Assembly (NCBI GenBank): GCA_947472115.1
Contig: CANIZU010000008.1
Coordinates: 1 to 24,154, forward strand
Length of the DNA: 24,154 bases
Reading direction: 5' to 3'
Origin: Flavobacteriales bacterium
GTDB lineage: Bacteria > Bacteroidota > Bacteroidia > NS11-12g > UBA955
Below the pieces are notes generated by a model. It did no database searches. It was given only the letters and a program-made list of their open reading frames with translations, and was not told where the DNA came from. Positions 1-8,864 of the stretch are shown here, one piece after another. The translations under genes and the position numbers were made by a program. Within the stretch, counting starts at the first letter, position 1. Each line of letters starts with the position of its first letter.

Positions 1-1
1 C

Positions 2-76
2 GGAATCTTCAACTATTTCAAAGGCATAGAAACCATTCCTCAATTCTTTAAGCACTTCGCAGCCCTCAATCAATAA
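2..76 (+). CDS. C-terminal end of an unidentified protein (partial, 5' end outside window)
   Basis: The frame beginning at base 2 is open and reads 24 codons (GIFNYFKG...FAALNQ) before a TAA at 74-76. The peptide is rich in Phe and ends just where the next gene begins. Its stop overlaps the ATG of rel in the arrangement TAATG, a common form of translational coupling. The other two forward frames give no better candidate; the frame of rel itself has a stop at 49-51. Too little remains to name a family. Confidence 0.45.
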   Translation, partial: GIFNYFKGIETIPQFFKHFAALNQ

Positions 77-2313
77 TGGCGTTGCTCCAAGGCCCGGTTT
101 ATGAAGCCTACCGCTCGGATTTACTAAAGCGGTACAAACATTTATTGCGCAGCCTTGGTAAAAATCTCGATCCGGAAAAAACCCGGATGGTTAGGGATGC
201 ATTTGATATGGCAGCCAGAGCCCATGAAGGGACTGTGCGCAAAAGTGGTGAACCCTACATTTTCCACCCACTGGAAGTGGCAGAAATTGCTGTTTCCGAA
301 TTGGGGCTGGGCGCCACATCAGTTGTTTGTGCATTGCTGCATGATGTTGTAGAGGACACCGACACAACTCTAGAAGACATCGAACATCGTTTTGGAAAAG
401 ACGTTGCCAATATCATCGATGGACTAACAAAGATTTCTACGGTTTTCGAAACGGTCGACAAGGACCAAAGTATACAAGCCGAGAATTTTAAGAAGATGTT
501 GCTCACCCTGGGCGATGACTTAAAAGTGATTCTTATTAAACTGTGCGATCGATTGCACAACATGAGAACATTGGGATCGGTATCGGAAAATACCAAGTTG
601 AAAATCGCTTCTGAAACCCTATTCATTTACGCTCCCCTCGCCCACCGATTGGGTTTGAATGCGGTCAAAACGGAGATGGAAGACCTCGCTCTGAAATTCA
701 CAGATCCATCAACCTACAAAGATATTTCGGTAAAACTGGCAGAAACCAAGAATACCCGACAAAGATATATCAAGGAATTTATCGATCCGATAAAAGACGA
801 GTTAGATAAATCGGGGCTTAACATCCTAGAAATCAAAGGTAGACCGAAGAGTATTTTTAGCATTTCTCAAAAAATGGGAAAGCAGCACATCCCGTTTGAA
901 GAAGTCTTTGATGCGTTTGCGATACGCGTAATTGTTGACTCCCCTATCAATCTAGAAAAGGCTGATTGTTGGAAAATTTACAGCATCATCACCGATAAAT
1001 ATCGTTCTCATACGAACCGACTTCGCGATTGGCTTAGTCATCCCAAGAGCAATGGATATAGTGCGCTACACACAACCGTATTGGGCCCAAAAGGTAGATG
1101 GGTTGAGGTGCAGATTCGATCCAAGCGTATGGACGATATTGCCGAACGCGGACTAGCCGCTCACTGGAAATACAAAGCGGGAAGCAAGAGCAAACTACCC
1201 ACCCCGCAAGACGTCGCTTTTGAAAATTGGCTAGACACAGTAAAAGAAACCTTAGCAAACAGCGATTTAAGTGCGTTGGATTTGGTTAGCGAATTCAGAA
1301 CCAGCTTACTAGGCGAAGAAATCTACATTTTCACACCCAAAGGCGATGTGAAGTCGTTACCTACAGGAGCAACAGCCTTAGATTTTGCCTTTGCGATTCA
1401 CACGGAGATAGGAATTCGAACCCTAGGAGCGAAGGTCAACAATAAATTGGTTGCGCTTCAGACAGTATTGAAGAACGGTGACATAATCGAAATCTTAACG
1501 ACGAGCAAAATCCGTATTCAAAGCGATTGGCTGGATATTGTAAAAACTGCCAGAGCCAAATCGAAAATCAGGGAGGCGCTAAAAGCTGAAAGAACGCAAA
1601 GAGCAAAACAAGGAAAATTGCTTCTTGAACGATTATTTAGAAAGCACCAACTTGACCTTACCGACAGCAATATCAAGAAACTCATGCACCATTTCAAGTT
1701 CACGGTGAGTGCAGAGTTCTTTCACAGTGTTGCCGATGGCCAAATAAGATTGAATAAGGATTTACTGATCCGAATTATCAAGAAAAAGTCAATTGAAGCT
1801 GCCGCTGAACCGAATGAAGGCAATGTATCTCAGATCATCAAGAAAAAGGGGAAAGCCAAATCAGAACAGATTGTAATTGGCGATGATTACGAATCCGCCT
1901 ATACCCTTGCGCAATGCTGTCACCCTGTACCAGGCGATTCTATTTTTGGCTTTATTACAGTAGGCGAGGGCGTCATGATTCACAGAACCACCTGCCCAAA
2001 TGCAACGAGATTAATGTCGCAATACGGCTACAGAATTATCCCTGCGGAATGGCGTGGCGATGGATATCAAAAAGCGTTTGAGACTGCGATCGCGGTTAGA
2101 GGGATTGACGATGTGGGCATCGTAAGTCGGATTACGGATATTATTTCCAAAGACATGGAGGTGAATATGAAGAGCATCAATATTTCCAGTAACGACGATG
2201 GCACCTTTGGGGGAAAGATAGAAGTGATGATTTACGATTTGCTTCACTTGGAACAATTGATTGCCAAGATTAAAGCCACACACAAATACATTCAGGTAAC
2301 GAGGGAAGACTAA
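76..2313 (+). CDS. relA: Bifunctional (p)ppGpp synthetase/hydrolase, Rel/SpoT family
   Basis: This is the full-length (745 aa) stringent-response enzyme that makes and degrades the alarmone (p)ppGpp in the cytoplasm. Visible domains: an HD hydrolase domain with H50, H64 and the HDVVED motif (H89-D94); a synthetase domain with RPKSIFS, NGYSALHT and EVQIRS; a TGS domain starting near EEIYIFTPKGD; a zinc-finger-like region with AQCCHP and HRTTCPN; and a C-terminal ACT domain (IAVRGIDDVG). The hydrolase motif is intact, and the synthetase loop reads RLRD, a basic form like the RxKD of two-way enzymes and unlike the acidic ExDD of synthetase-only RelA. The protein should therefore do both reactions. 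The start is fixed by a stop at 49-51 in the same frame and by overlap with the preceding gene. The gene ends in two consecutive TAA codons followed by a terminator. Confidence 0.96.
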   Translation: MALLQGPVYEAYRSDLLKRYKHLLRSLGKNLDPEKTRMVRDAFDMAARAHEGTVRKSGEPYIFHPLEVAEIAVSELGLGATSVVCALLHDVVEDTDTTLEDIEHRFGKDVANIIDGLTKISTVFETVDKDQSIQAENFKKMLLTLGDDLKVILIKLCDRLHNMRTLGSVSENTKLKIASETLFIYAPLAHRLGLNAVKTEMEDLALKFTDPSTYKDISVKLAETKNTRQRYIKEFIDPIKDELDKSGLNILEIKGRPKSIFSISQKMGKQHIPFEEVFDAFAIRVIVDSPINLEKADCWKIYSIITDKYRSHTNRLRDWLSHPKSNGYSALHTTVLGPKGRWVEVQIRSKRMDDIAERGLAAHWKYKAGSKSKLPTPQDVAFENWLDTVKETLANSDLSALDLVSEFRTSLLGEEIYIFTPKGDVKSLPTGATALDFAFAIHTEIGIRTLGAKVNNKLVALQTVLKNGDIIEILTTSKIRIQSDWLDIVKTARAKSKIREALKAERTQRAKQGKLLLERLFRKHQLDLTDSNIKKLMHHFKFTVSAEFFHSVADGQIRLNKDLLIRIIKKKSIEAAAEPNEGNVSQIIKKKGKAKSEQIVIGDDYESAYTLAQCCHPVPGDSIFGFITVGEGVMIHRTTCPNATRLMSQYGYRIIPAEWRGDGYQKAFETAIAVRGIDDVGIVSRITDIISKDMEVNMKSINISSNDDGTFGGKIEVMIYDLLHLEQLIAKIKATHKYIQVTRED

Positions 2314-2319
2314 TAAGAA

Positions 2320-2343
2320 AAGGGCAGCCGAATGGCTGCCCTT
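2320..2343. terminator. Bidirectional terminator between rel and atpG
   Basis: A perfect 10-bp inverted repeat (AAGGGCAGCC / GGCTGCCCTT) with loop GAAT lies between the convergent ends of rel (stop at 2313) and atpG (stop at 2368). On the minus strand the stem is followed by TTCTTATTA, so it works best as the terminator of the atp operon. The plus-strand side has no strong T-run. Confidence 0.8.
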
Positions 2344-2367
2344 AGAATATGTATTACAATAAGAATC

Positions 2368-3249
2368 TTATCCTTCCAAAGCAGCAACACCACCCACAAT
2401 CTCAGAGATTTCACGGGTAATTGCAGCCTGACGGGCTTGGTTGTATGCCAATCTAAAGGCGCGCAACAAATCGCCGGCATTCTCTGTAGCCTTATCCATT
2501 GCCACCATACGAGCACCATGCTCAGAAGCCAATGAATCCAACAAAGAACGATAGAACAAGGTATTCAAACTACGAGGGATCAAATCTTGCAAAATAGCCA
2601 CTTGATCCGGCTCAAAAATATAATCATTTGATGCAGACGCTTTCTCAACATTGGCAGCAGGCACAACCGGCAACAATTGCTCATTAACCAAAATTTGCGT
2701 CGCTGCGTTTTTAAATTTGTTGTACACTACTTCCACACGGTCGTATTGACCTAATAAATAAGCATCGATAACACTTTGCATTGCGGCAAAAGCACTTTGC
2801 GAATCCGTGTTTTGAGTCAAGTTCACCATATCCATATTCACTGAATATCCGAAACGCTTGAGGGCTTCTCCACCCTTTTTACCCATACACATCAATGTCA
2901 CATTACCCGATAGGTGTGCGGCGGCATAATCGGTGTCCAACAACTGACGAACACGTTTAACCACATTGGCATTGAAAGCACCACACAATCCTCGATCGCT
3001 CGTAATCACCAACAATAAAACTCTTTTTGCTTCGCGATTTTCGAAGTACCCTGCCAACTGAGCATCATCTGTACTTTCTTGCAAATTACCCATAATGCCC
3101 TGTAATTTCTGGGCATAAGGACGCATACGAATGATGGCTTCACTGGCTTTACGCAACTTGGTTGCGCTAACCAACTTCATCGCTTTCGTGATCTGCTGAG
3201 TACTGATGGTGGACGAAATCCTCGCCCGAATCTCTTTCTGGTTAGCCAT
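2368..3249 (-). CDS. atpG: F-type ATP synthase gamma subunit
   Basis: This 293-aa protein is the central rotor stalk of F1, which couples c-ring rotation to conformational change in the alpha/beta hexamer. The N-terminus (MANQKEIRARISS then QQITKAMKLVSATKL) and the C-terminal helix (FRLAYNQARQAAITREISEIVGG) are the conserved gamma signature, forming the antiparallel coiled coil. It is the last gene of the atp operon, 9 nt after the atpA stop, and the shared terminator follows. No atpD or atpC comes after it; Bacteroidota usually keep these in a separate locus. Confidence 0.97.
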   Translation of the reverse strand: MANQKEIRARISSTISTQQITKAMKLVSATKLRKASEAIIRMRPYAQKLQGIMGNLQESTDDAQLAGYFENREAKRVLLLVITSDRGLCGAFNANVVKRVRQLLDTDYAAAHLSGNVTLMCMGKKGGEALKRFGYSVNMDMVNLTQNTDSQSAFAAMQSVIDAYLLGQYDRVEVVYNKFKNAATQILVNEQLLPVVPAANVEKASASNDYIFEPDQVAILQDLIPRSLNTLFYRSLLDSLASEHGARMVAMDKATENAGDLLRAFRLAYNQARQAAITREISEIVGGVAALEG

Positions 3250-3258
3250 GGCAACTAA

Positions 3259-4839
<1,581 letters not shown>

Positions 4840-4848
4840 AACAGTTTT

Positions 4849-5388
4849 TTATGCGATTTGAAGGTCTTTTTTCAATTTTAAAATTTGGTTTGATAAGGTA
4901 GCATCATAAATCTTCCCATCAAATACGATATTCATTCCACCTATTACAGTGGGGTCGATGCTCTGCGTTAACAAAACATCATTGGCGCCCGAAGTTTGAG
5001 CAACATATTTTTTAATAGCAGAAAGTGCAGAATCTGTTAACTGCACAGCCGAAGTTACAACCGCAGTAGTAATTCCTTTGTGGGCATTGAACAAACTAAC
5101 AAAAGCTTGCGTCATTGCAGGAATAAATGACTCACGATTTTTTTCAGCCATCAAATTCAACAATTGTTTGGTCAGCTCAGAACAAGAGACAAAGATTTTT
5201 GCCAAGCCCTCTTTCTTTACTGCCTTTTTCAACATAGGACTATTTAAGAAAACGATTAAATCATCGCTCTCTTTGCAAGCCTGTTGAATCACCAAAATAT
5301 CAGCCACGACTGCGTCAATCGCTTTTTCCTCCATCGCCTTAGTAAATAGGGCGGTGGCGTAACGAGATGCGATTTTAAATTCTGACAT
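4849..5388 (-). CDS. atpH: F-type ATP synthase delta subunit
   Basis: This 179-aa protein has the OSCP/delta fold and joins the peripheral stalk (b subunits) to the top of F1. The N-terminal helical domain begins MSEFKIASRYATALF, with the RYA-AL pattern found near the start of the family. The C-terminal part contains a strand pair (TTAVVTSAVQLTD) and IGGMNIVFDGKIYDATLSNQI, matching the usual GG...DGSV-nQL ending. It sits 10 nt after atpF and 9 nt before atpA. Delta is always weakly conserved, so motifs and position carry the call together. Confidence 0.94.
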   Translation of the reverse strand: MSEFKIASRYATALFTKAMEEKAIDAVVADILVIQQACKESDDLIVFLNSPMLKKAVKKEGLAKIFVSCSELTKQLLNLMAEKNRESFIPAMTQAFVSLFNAHKGITTAVVTSAVQLTDSALSAIKKYVAQTSGANDVLLTQSIDPTVIGGMNIVFDGKIYDATLSNQILKLKKDLQIA

Positions 5389-5398
5389 ACCGTGTGAC

Positions 5399-5887
5399 TT
5401 AGTTTAGTTGAGACAATTGGTTTTCGATAATGCCTTGTTGGGCTGCATTGTTTTCCAACTGTTGTTGCATCAATTTCTCTGCAATCTGAACAGACAAAAC
5501 AGATACTTCGCGCTTGATTTCGGCAATCGCAGCAGATTTCTGCTTTTCGATTTCGTCTTGGGCACGATTCATCAATTTCTTAGCCTCTTCATCGGCAACA
5601 GATTTTGCATCTCCAACAATTTTATCACGCATTTCACGCGCTTCTTTCAACATAGAATCGCGCTCTTTGCGGGCTTCAGCCAACAATGATTCATTCTCAC
5701 CTTGAAGACGAATCATTTCTGATTTTGTCTTTTCAGCCAAAGAGAGTGAATCTTCTATGGTCTGTTCGCGGTTGCGAATTGATTCTAGAATGGGTTTCCA
5801 AGCAAATTTCTTAAGGATGAATAGCAACAAAGAAAATGTTACCAGCATCCAAAATAAAAGTCCTATGGCAGGTGTTACTAACTGCAT
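5399..5887 (-). CDS. atpF: F-type ATP synthase b subunit
   Basis: This 162-aa protein is the peripheral-stalk b subunit. One N-terminal membrane helix (about residues 7-27, AIGLLFWMLVTFSLLLFILKK) leads into FAWKPILESIRNRE, the typical b-subunit sequence after the membrane, then a long charged amphipathic helix rich in Glu, Lys and Ala for b-b dimerisation. The gene follows atpE after a 54-nt gap, the widest inside the F0F1 genes, which holds a strong hairpin. Confidence 0.96.
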   Translation of the reverse strand: MQLVTPAIGLLFWMLVTFSLLLFILKKFAWKPILESIRNREQTIEDSLSLAEKTKSEMIRLQGENESLLAEARKERDSMLKEAREMRDKIVGDAKSVADEEAKKLMNRAQDEIEKQKSAAIAEIKREVSVLSVQIAEKLMQQQLENNAAQQGIIENQLSQLN

Positions 5888-5908
5888 TTTTCTGGGTTTT
5901 TAAATAAA

Positions 5909-5930
5909 GGGGCCAACGGCTGTTGGCCCC
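5909..5930 (-). terminator. Terminator-like hairpin between atpE and atpF
   Basis: A perfect 9-bp GC-rich stem (GGGGCCAAC / GTTGGCCCC) with a 4-nt loop lies in the 54-nt gap between the atpE stop and the atpF start. Read on the operon's strand it is followed by TTTATTTAAAAA, a weak T-rich tail. It may act as a partial terminator or as an RNA 3'-end stabiliser that leaves more atpE than atpF message. Which of these applies is inference; the hairpin itself is plain in the sequence. Confidence 0.65.
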
Positions 5931-5941
5931 ATTTTGGGTTT

Positions 5942-6208
5942 TTACAAAAACAGGATCAACAAACAAACAACGATTGCGAAGAAAACAGCGCCTTCTACAA
6001 GGGCTGCTGCCACGATCATGTTTGCACGAATGTCGCCCAAAGATTCTGGTTGGCGAGCAATGGATTCCATGGCGCTACCGCCGATTCTACCGATACCCAA
6101 ACCGGCACCGATTGCTGCTAAACCAGCGCCAATAGCGGCACCCATTTTGCTGTAGGCAGCGGCCGACGTGTCCGCAGCTGCTTGAAGGAGAGTGTTCATT
6201 AGACTCAT
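5942..6208 (-). CDS. atpE: F-type ATP synthase c subunit
   Basis: This 88-aa hairpin of two membrane helices forms the rotating c-ring of F0. Helix 1 is glycine-rich (GAAIGAGLAAIGAGLGIG), the polar loop carries the family signature ARQPE, and helix 2 holds the ion-binding glutamate in ALVEGAVFFAIVV. The positions that make a sodium site in Na+-type rings are not met: helix 1 has Ile where those have Gln, and Gly follows the glutamate rather than Ser or Thr. Proton coupling is therefore expected. The N-terminus before helix 1 is about 20 residues; Met4 is an alternative start. Confidence 0.96.
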   Translation of the reverse strand: MSLMNTLLQAAADTSAAAYSKMGAAIGAGLAAIGAGLGIGRIGGSAMESIARQPESLGDIRANMIVAAALVEGAVFFAIVVCLLILFL

Positions 6209-6245
6209 AACTATTTGATTGTTTTTTATATAGGTTTATTGATTT

Positions 6246-7343
6246 TTAATGATGATGTTCTTCGATGGCACTACCAATGTAAATGGCAGTTAATAAGGTA
6301 AATACAAAAGCTTGTAAGAAAGCAACTAGCAATTCCAACAAACTCATAAACACGGTAAATGCAACACTCAATGGAGATACTGCCAATCCTAATCCTGGCT
6401 TCATCGCTCCAAAAATAAATATCAAACTAAAAAATCCTAATATGATAATGTGACCCGCGGTGATGTTTGCAAACAAACGCAACATCAAAACGAAAGGTTT
6501 TAAAACAACTCCCAAGATTTCAATAGGGATGATAATGATATACATCCAGACCGGTACATCCGGAACAAAAATGTGCTTCCAATAGTATTTGTTTGCATTC
6601 AAATTAACCGTTAAGAATACAATTACTGCCAACACCATGGTAACCGCGATGTTTCCAGTTACGTTCGCACCACCTGGGAAAATCGGAATCAACCCAAATA
6701 TATTATTGACGAAAATAAAGAAGAATATGCTCAACAACATGGGCAAATATTTATCCGCCTTATGTCCAATCGAAGCGCGAGCCACATCGTCACGAATAAA
6801 CAAAATCAAAGGCTCAACCAAATTGTGAAAGCCTTTAGGGGCCTTACCTTGTCTTTTACTGTAAGACCTTGCCATGCCGATGGTGATGATCATCAATACA
6901 AGCACAGCCAACATCATCGCCAAAACATTTTTGGTGATCGAAATATCATAAATGGCTTCAGTGTTTGTTTCGTCTTCCCAAACAACACTTCCCATTTTAT
7001 TCAATATAAATCCTTTGTAAGCCGCATGGCCATGTTGGAAATTGGCAGAACCAAAATTAATCAACCCTTTTGATTTGACATAAAGAATAACAGGTAACGA
7101 AATAGAAACCGCTTCATGACCTTCACCAAACAAATGCCAATCGTGTGCATCAGTTACGTGATCCATGATCATTTTACCTGGATCGTATTTGGCTGGCTTA
7201 TCGTGAGAATTCGAAGCTTCATGGGTTGCTTCAGGATGACCTGATGCAACTTTGCCTTCACTGCTAGAATGGTTTGCGAATGTTGAAACGATCAAAAACG
7301 CCGAAAAAACAAAAGCAACTAGCGTTTTCCTTACAGAGGACAT
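6246..7343 (-). CDS. atpB: F-type ATP synthase a subunit with signal peptide and periplasmic His-rich extension
   Basis: This 365-aa protein is the stator half-channel subunit of F0. The essential arginine lies in LMLRLFANITAGH, and the last helices (LLELLVAFLQAFVFTLLTAIYIG) match the family. The start is set at 7343, where MSSVRKTLVAF opens a signal peptide ending near STFA; the frame remains open upstream, but that stretch overlaps the preceding gene. An extension of roughly 100 residues follows, rich in His and Asp (HVTDAHDWHLFGEGHEA), before the first core helix. This makes the protein longer than the enterobacterial a subunit (about 270 aa). As I recall, such an extension is typical of Bacteroidota. 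The protein also ends in a short His run (EEHHH). Confidence 0.95.
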   Translation of the reverse strand: MSSVRKTLVAFVFSAFLIVSTFANHSSSEGKVASGHPEATHEASNSHDKPAKYDPGKMIMDHVTDAHDWHLFGEGHEAVSISLPVILYVKSKGLINFGSANFQHGHAAYKGFILNKMGSVVWEDETNTEAIYDISITKNVLAMMLAVLVLMIITIGMARSYSKRQGKAPKGFHNLVEPLILFIRDDVARASIGHKADKYLPMLLSIFFFIFVNNIFGLIPIFPGGANVTGNIAVTMVLAVIVFLTVNLNANKYYWKHIFVPDVPVWMYIIIIPIEILGVVLKPFVLMLRLFANITAGHIIILGFFSLIFIFGAMKPGLGLAVSPLSVAFTVFMSLLELLVAFLQAFVFTLLTAIYIGSAIEEHHH

Positions 7344-7362
7344 GTTAAAAAGTGTAATAAAA

Positions 7363-7764
7363 TCAGGCATTTTCTTTGGGTGGCCCATCATTTGAATCGG
7401 GGCGCAAGTTAATACGCTTTTCAGACATTTCAAACAACAAAAACAAAATAAAATATAGACCAAAAGCCATAACAAATACCAAATTGGCTTTGCCTTGCCT
7501 CAAAACAGATATCAGTAAAAAAGTTAGCACGCCCATCAATCGCATCATACTCGAAATCATGGCACGACGAATCCATTGGTTTGGGTTGGCCACTTGACTT
7601 CGATCCACGTAGTAACGCAAGGCCCAGAAAAGCGAAACCAAAAACCATAGAGCCCAATAAACATCTGCTATCACCGTGATTTTAGCACTCACAAAATCAA
7701 CCATCCCGGTAATAATACCGAGCACCGCGCCTAAAACCCAAATTCGAACACTGTACAATTTCAC
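7363..7764 (-). CDS. AtpI-like four-helix membrane protein of the ATP synthase operon
   Basis: This 133-aa protein has four predicted membrane helices: VRIWVLGAVLGIITG; VYWALWFLVSLFWALRY; MMRLMGVLTFLLISVL; and VFVMAFGLYFILFLLFEM, followed by a charged tail. Topology, length and position just before atpB fit AtpI, which helps assemble the c-ring or supply Mg2+ in other bacteria. Sequence similarity to classical AtpI is not obvious; Bacteroidota have their own DUF at this place. The start is GTG, one base after the atpZ stop (TAG-T-GTG). A downstream Met would remove the first helix. The gene ends 19 nt before the chosen atpB start. Confidence 0.75.
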   Translation of the reverse strand: MKLYSVRIWVLGAVLGIITGMVDFVSAKITVIADVYWALWFLVSLFWALRYYVDRSQVANPNQWIRRAMISSMMRLMGVLTFLLISVLRQGKANLVFVMAFGLYFILFLLFEMSEKRINLRPDSNDGPPKENA

Positions 7765-7765
7765 A

Positions 7766-7945
7766 CTAAAATTTCTTCAAAATTAGGTACAAACTGCTCC
7801 CTACCCCAATCAATACACCCAACAAGATACCCACAGGAAATGCCAAAGCCACCAAACAATCAAAGAGGTAACCCAAATAAGTAAAGGCTAGTATCGTTGC
7901 AATCATTTGAAATGCGATACCTGTATACTTAGCAAAATCTTGCAT
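7766..7945 (-). CDS. atpZ: AtpZ/AtpI-family small membrane protein
   Basis: A 59-aa reading frame beginning MQDFAKYTGIAFQMIATILA and ending SSLYLILKKF fills the gap between bactofilin and the AtpI-like gene. It shows the two-helix pattern of the ATPase_gene1 (AtpZ) family: a first helix with GIAFQM, the turn YLGYLFD, then FPVGILLGVLIGVGSSLY as the second helix. AtpZ acts with AtpI in c-ring assembly and possibly in Mg2+/Ca2+ transport; that role comes from other bacteria. It is short, and the loop between helices lacks the usual longer Lys/Ser-rich linker. It starts 18 nt after the bactofilin stop. Confidence 0.8.
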   Translation of the reverse strand: MQDFAKYTGIAFQMIATILAFTYLGYLFDCLVALAFPVGILLGVLIGVGSSLYLILKKF

Positions 7946-7963
7946 GTACAGAAAATCGAAATG

Positions 7964-8389
7964 TTATTTTGACGCCACTGAAGTCGCGGCGGCGGCACCT
8001 CCAGCTGGGACACTAACGGCGACATTCATCGTACAACGCCCGTTGAATTGGGCACCCGATTCAATAACCATCTTATTGGTTACGATATCTCCATCAATTT
8101 TGGCAGAGGGCTTCAATTCCAAAATATTCTTTACCGTGATATTCCCTTTGATATGGCCCGCAACCGTTGCAGAATCCGCTTCGATATTTCCTAATATCTT
8201 TCCCGTACCGCCAATCACCAATCGCTGACCTACTTTAACATGTCCTTCAATCGCACCATCTACCCTGAAATCGCCATTAGAAACCAAATCGCCCGTAATC
8301 CGAGTCCCTTGACCTATAATATTAAGAATTCCCTGAGACTGCTGAACAGCCTTTTCGTTTTTTGCGGTGTTATTGTTGAAAATTGCCAT
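7964..8389 (-). CDS. Bactofilin (polymer-forming cytoskeletal protein)
   Basis: This 141-aa protein has the bactofilin (DUF583) core, a right-handed beta-helix built from short repeats. Segments such as GTRITGDLVSNGDFRVDGAIEG, GTGKILGNIEADSATVAGHIKG and KIDGDIVTNKMVIESGAQFNG show the periodic G-D/N pattern. Flanking tails are short and unstructured: an N-terminal Asn/Lys-rich segment and an Ala-rich C-terminus. Bactofilins form nucleotide-free filaments on the inner membrane and often position peptidoglycan hydrolases or synthases. Here it is the first gene of the transcript that continues into the ATP synthase genes. The start is ATG within CCATGG, about 24 nt after the expected transcription start. 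Confidence 0.92.
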   Translation of the reverse strand: MAIFNNNTAKNEKAVQQSQGILNIIGQGTRITGDLVSNGDFRVDGAIEGHVKVGQRLVIGGTGKILGNIEADSATVAGHIKGNITVKNILELKPSAKIDGDIVTNKMVIESGAQFNGRCTMNVAVSVPAGGAAAATSVASK

Positions 8390-8417
8390 GGTAGTTAAAT
8401 TTACATTTGAATCCTTA

Positions 8418-8448
8418 CAAATATAAGAAAACGTGGTTGCTTTTCAAA
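8418..8448 (-). promoter_or_regulatory. Consensus Bacteroidota promoter for bactofilin and the atp operon
   Basis: On the minus strand the sequence reads TTTG, exactly 19 nt, then TATATTTG (plus-strand CAAATATA at 8418-8425 and CAAA at 8445-8448). This matches the Bacteroidota -33/-7 consensus TTTG-N19-TAnnTTTG at every defined base. The expected start point near 8413 gives a leader of about 24 nt. No comparable promoter is seen between here and atpG, so the whole set may be driven from this site. Confidence 0.82.
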
Positions 8449-8452
8449 GCAA
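8437..8452. promoter_or_regulatory. Palindrome over the -33 box of the bactofilin promoter
   Basis: TTGCTTT and AAAGCAA form a perfect 7-bp inverted repeat with a 2-nt centre, covering the -33 element. A dimeric repressor or activator could bind here. It also lies 10 nt past the stop of the upstream gene and could be a weak RNA hairpin, but no T-run follows. Confidence 0.4.
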
Positions 8453-8461
8453 GCCGACACC

Positions 8462-8836
8462 CTATTTCGGTCGAGCAGAGGTGGAATCAAATTGCGAGTC
8501 TTTCCCCTCCAAAATTGCGTTAAGCACTTCTTGCTTGCTTCTTTGAACCTCCAAAGTCCTGGACAAATCCTCAATCCGTTGATTTAATTGCAATATCTCT
8601 TTCCTCGATTCTTTTGTCACCGCATTTGGCACAATACCGCGCAACGGCGTGTAGGCCAATAACAACAAAACTATCACTGTAAATGCCAACAATAAACTGC
8701 TAAAAACCATCAAAACATTGATGGGTGTCAATCGAACTGAAAAAACTTCCGCAAAAGTTGTGTCGTTTATCAATACAAAACGATGTTTGTTTCGAAGATT
8801 GGCGATAATTTTGCGTCTGCGCGAGGTTTTGGACAT
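8462..8836 (-). CDS. Small membrane-anchored coiled-coil protein, resembling the N-terminus of Bacteroidota M23 peptidases
   Basis: This 124-aa protein has a basic cytoplasmic N-terminus (SKTSRRRKIIANLRNKHRF), one membrane helix (about residues 40-62), then TPLRGIVP and a heptad-like helix (about 74-110), ending in a polar tail. The order LRNK-RFVLINDTTF..., membrane helix, AYTPLR matches my memory of the N-terminal part of Bacteroidota M23 (LytM-type) metallopeptidases, which are commonly encoded beside bactofilins. Here the frame stops before any peptidase domain, and only 72 bp separate it from bactofilin, so none is hidden downstream. A role as a bactofilin-linked anchor or a regulator of a hydrolase encoded elsewhere is inference. 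It is divergent from porW, 57 bp away. Confidence 0.75.
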   Translation of the reverse strand: MSKTSRRRKIIANLRNKHRFVLINDTTFAEVFSVRLTPINVLMVFSSLLLAFTVIVLLLLAYTPLRGIVPNAVTKESRKEILQLNQRIEDLSRTLEVQRSKQEVLNAILEGKDSQFDSTSARPK

Positions 8837-8864
8837 TTTTATCGGGATTGAATCAATAAAAACT

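Noticed and set aside
7344..7475. Upstream extension of atpB by 44 codons
   Set aside because: It overlaps the AtpI-like gene in another frame, is Cys-rich and unlike AtpB, and would bury the signal peptide that begins at 7343.
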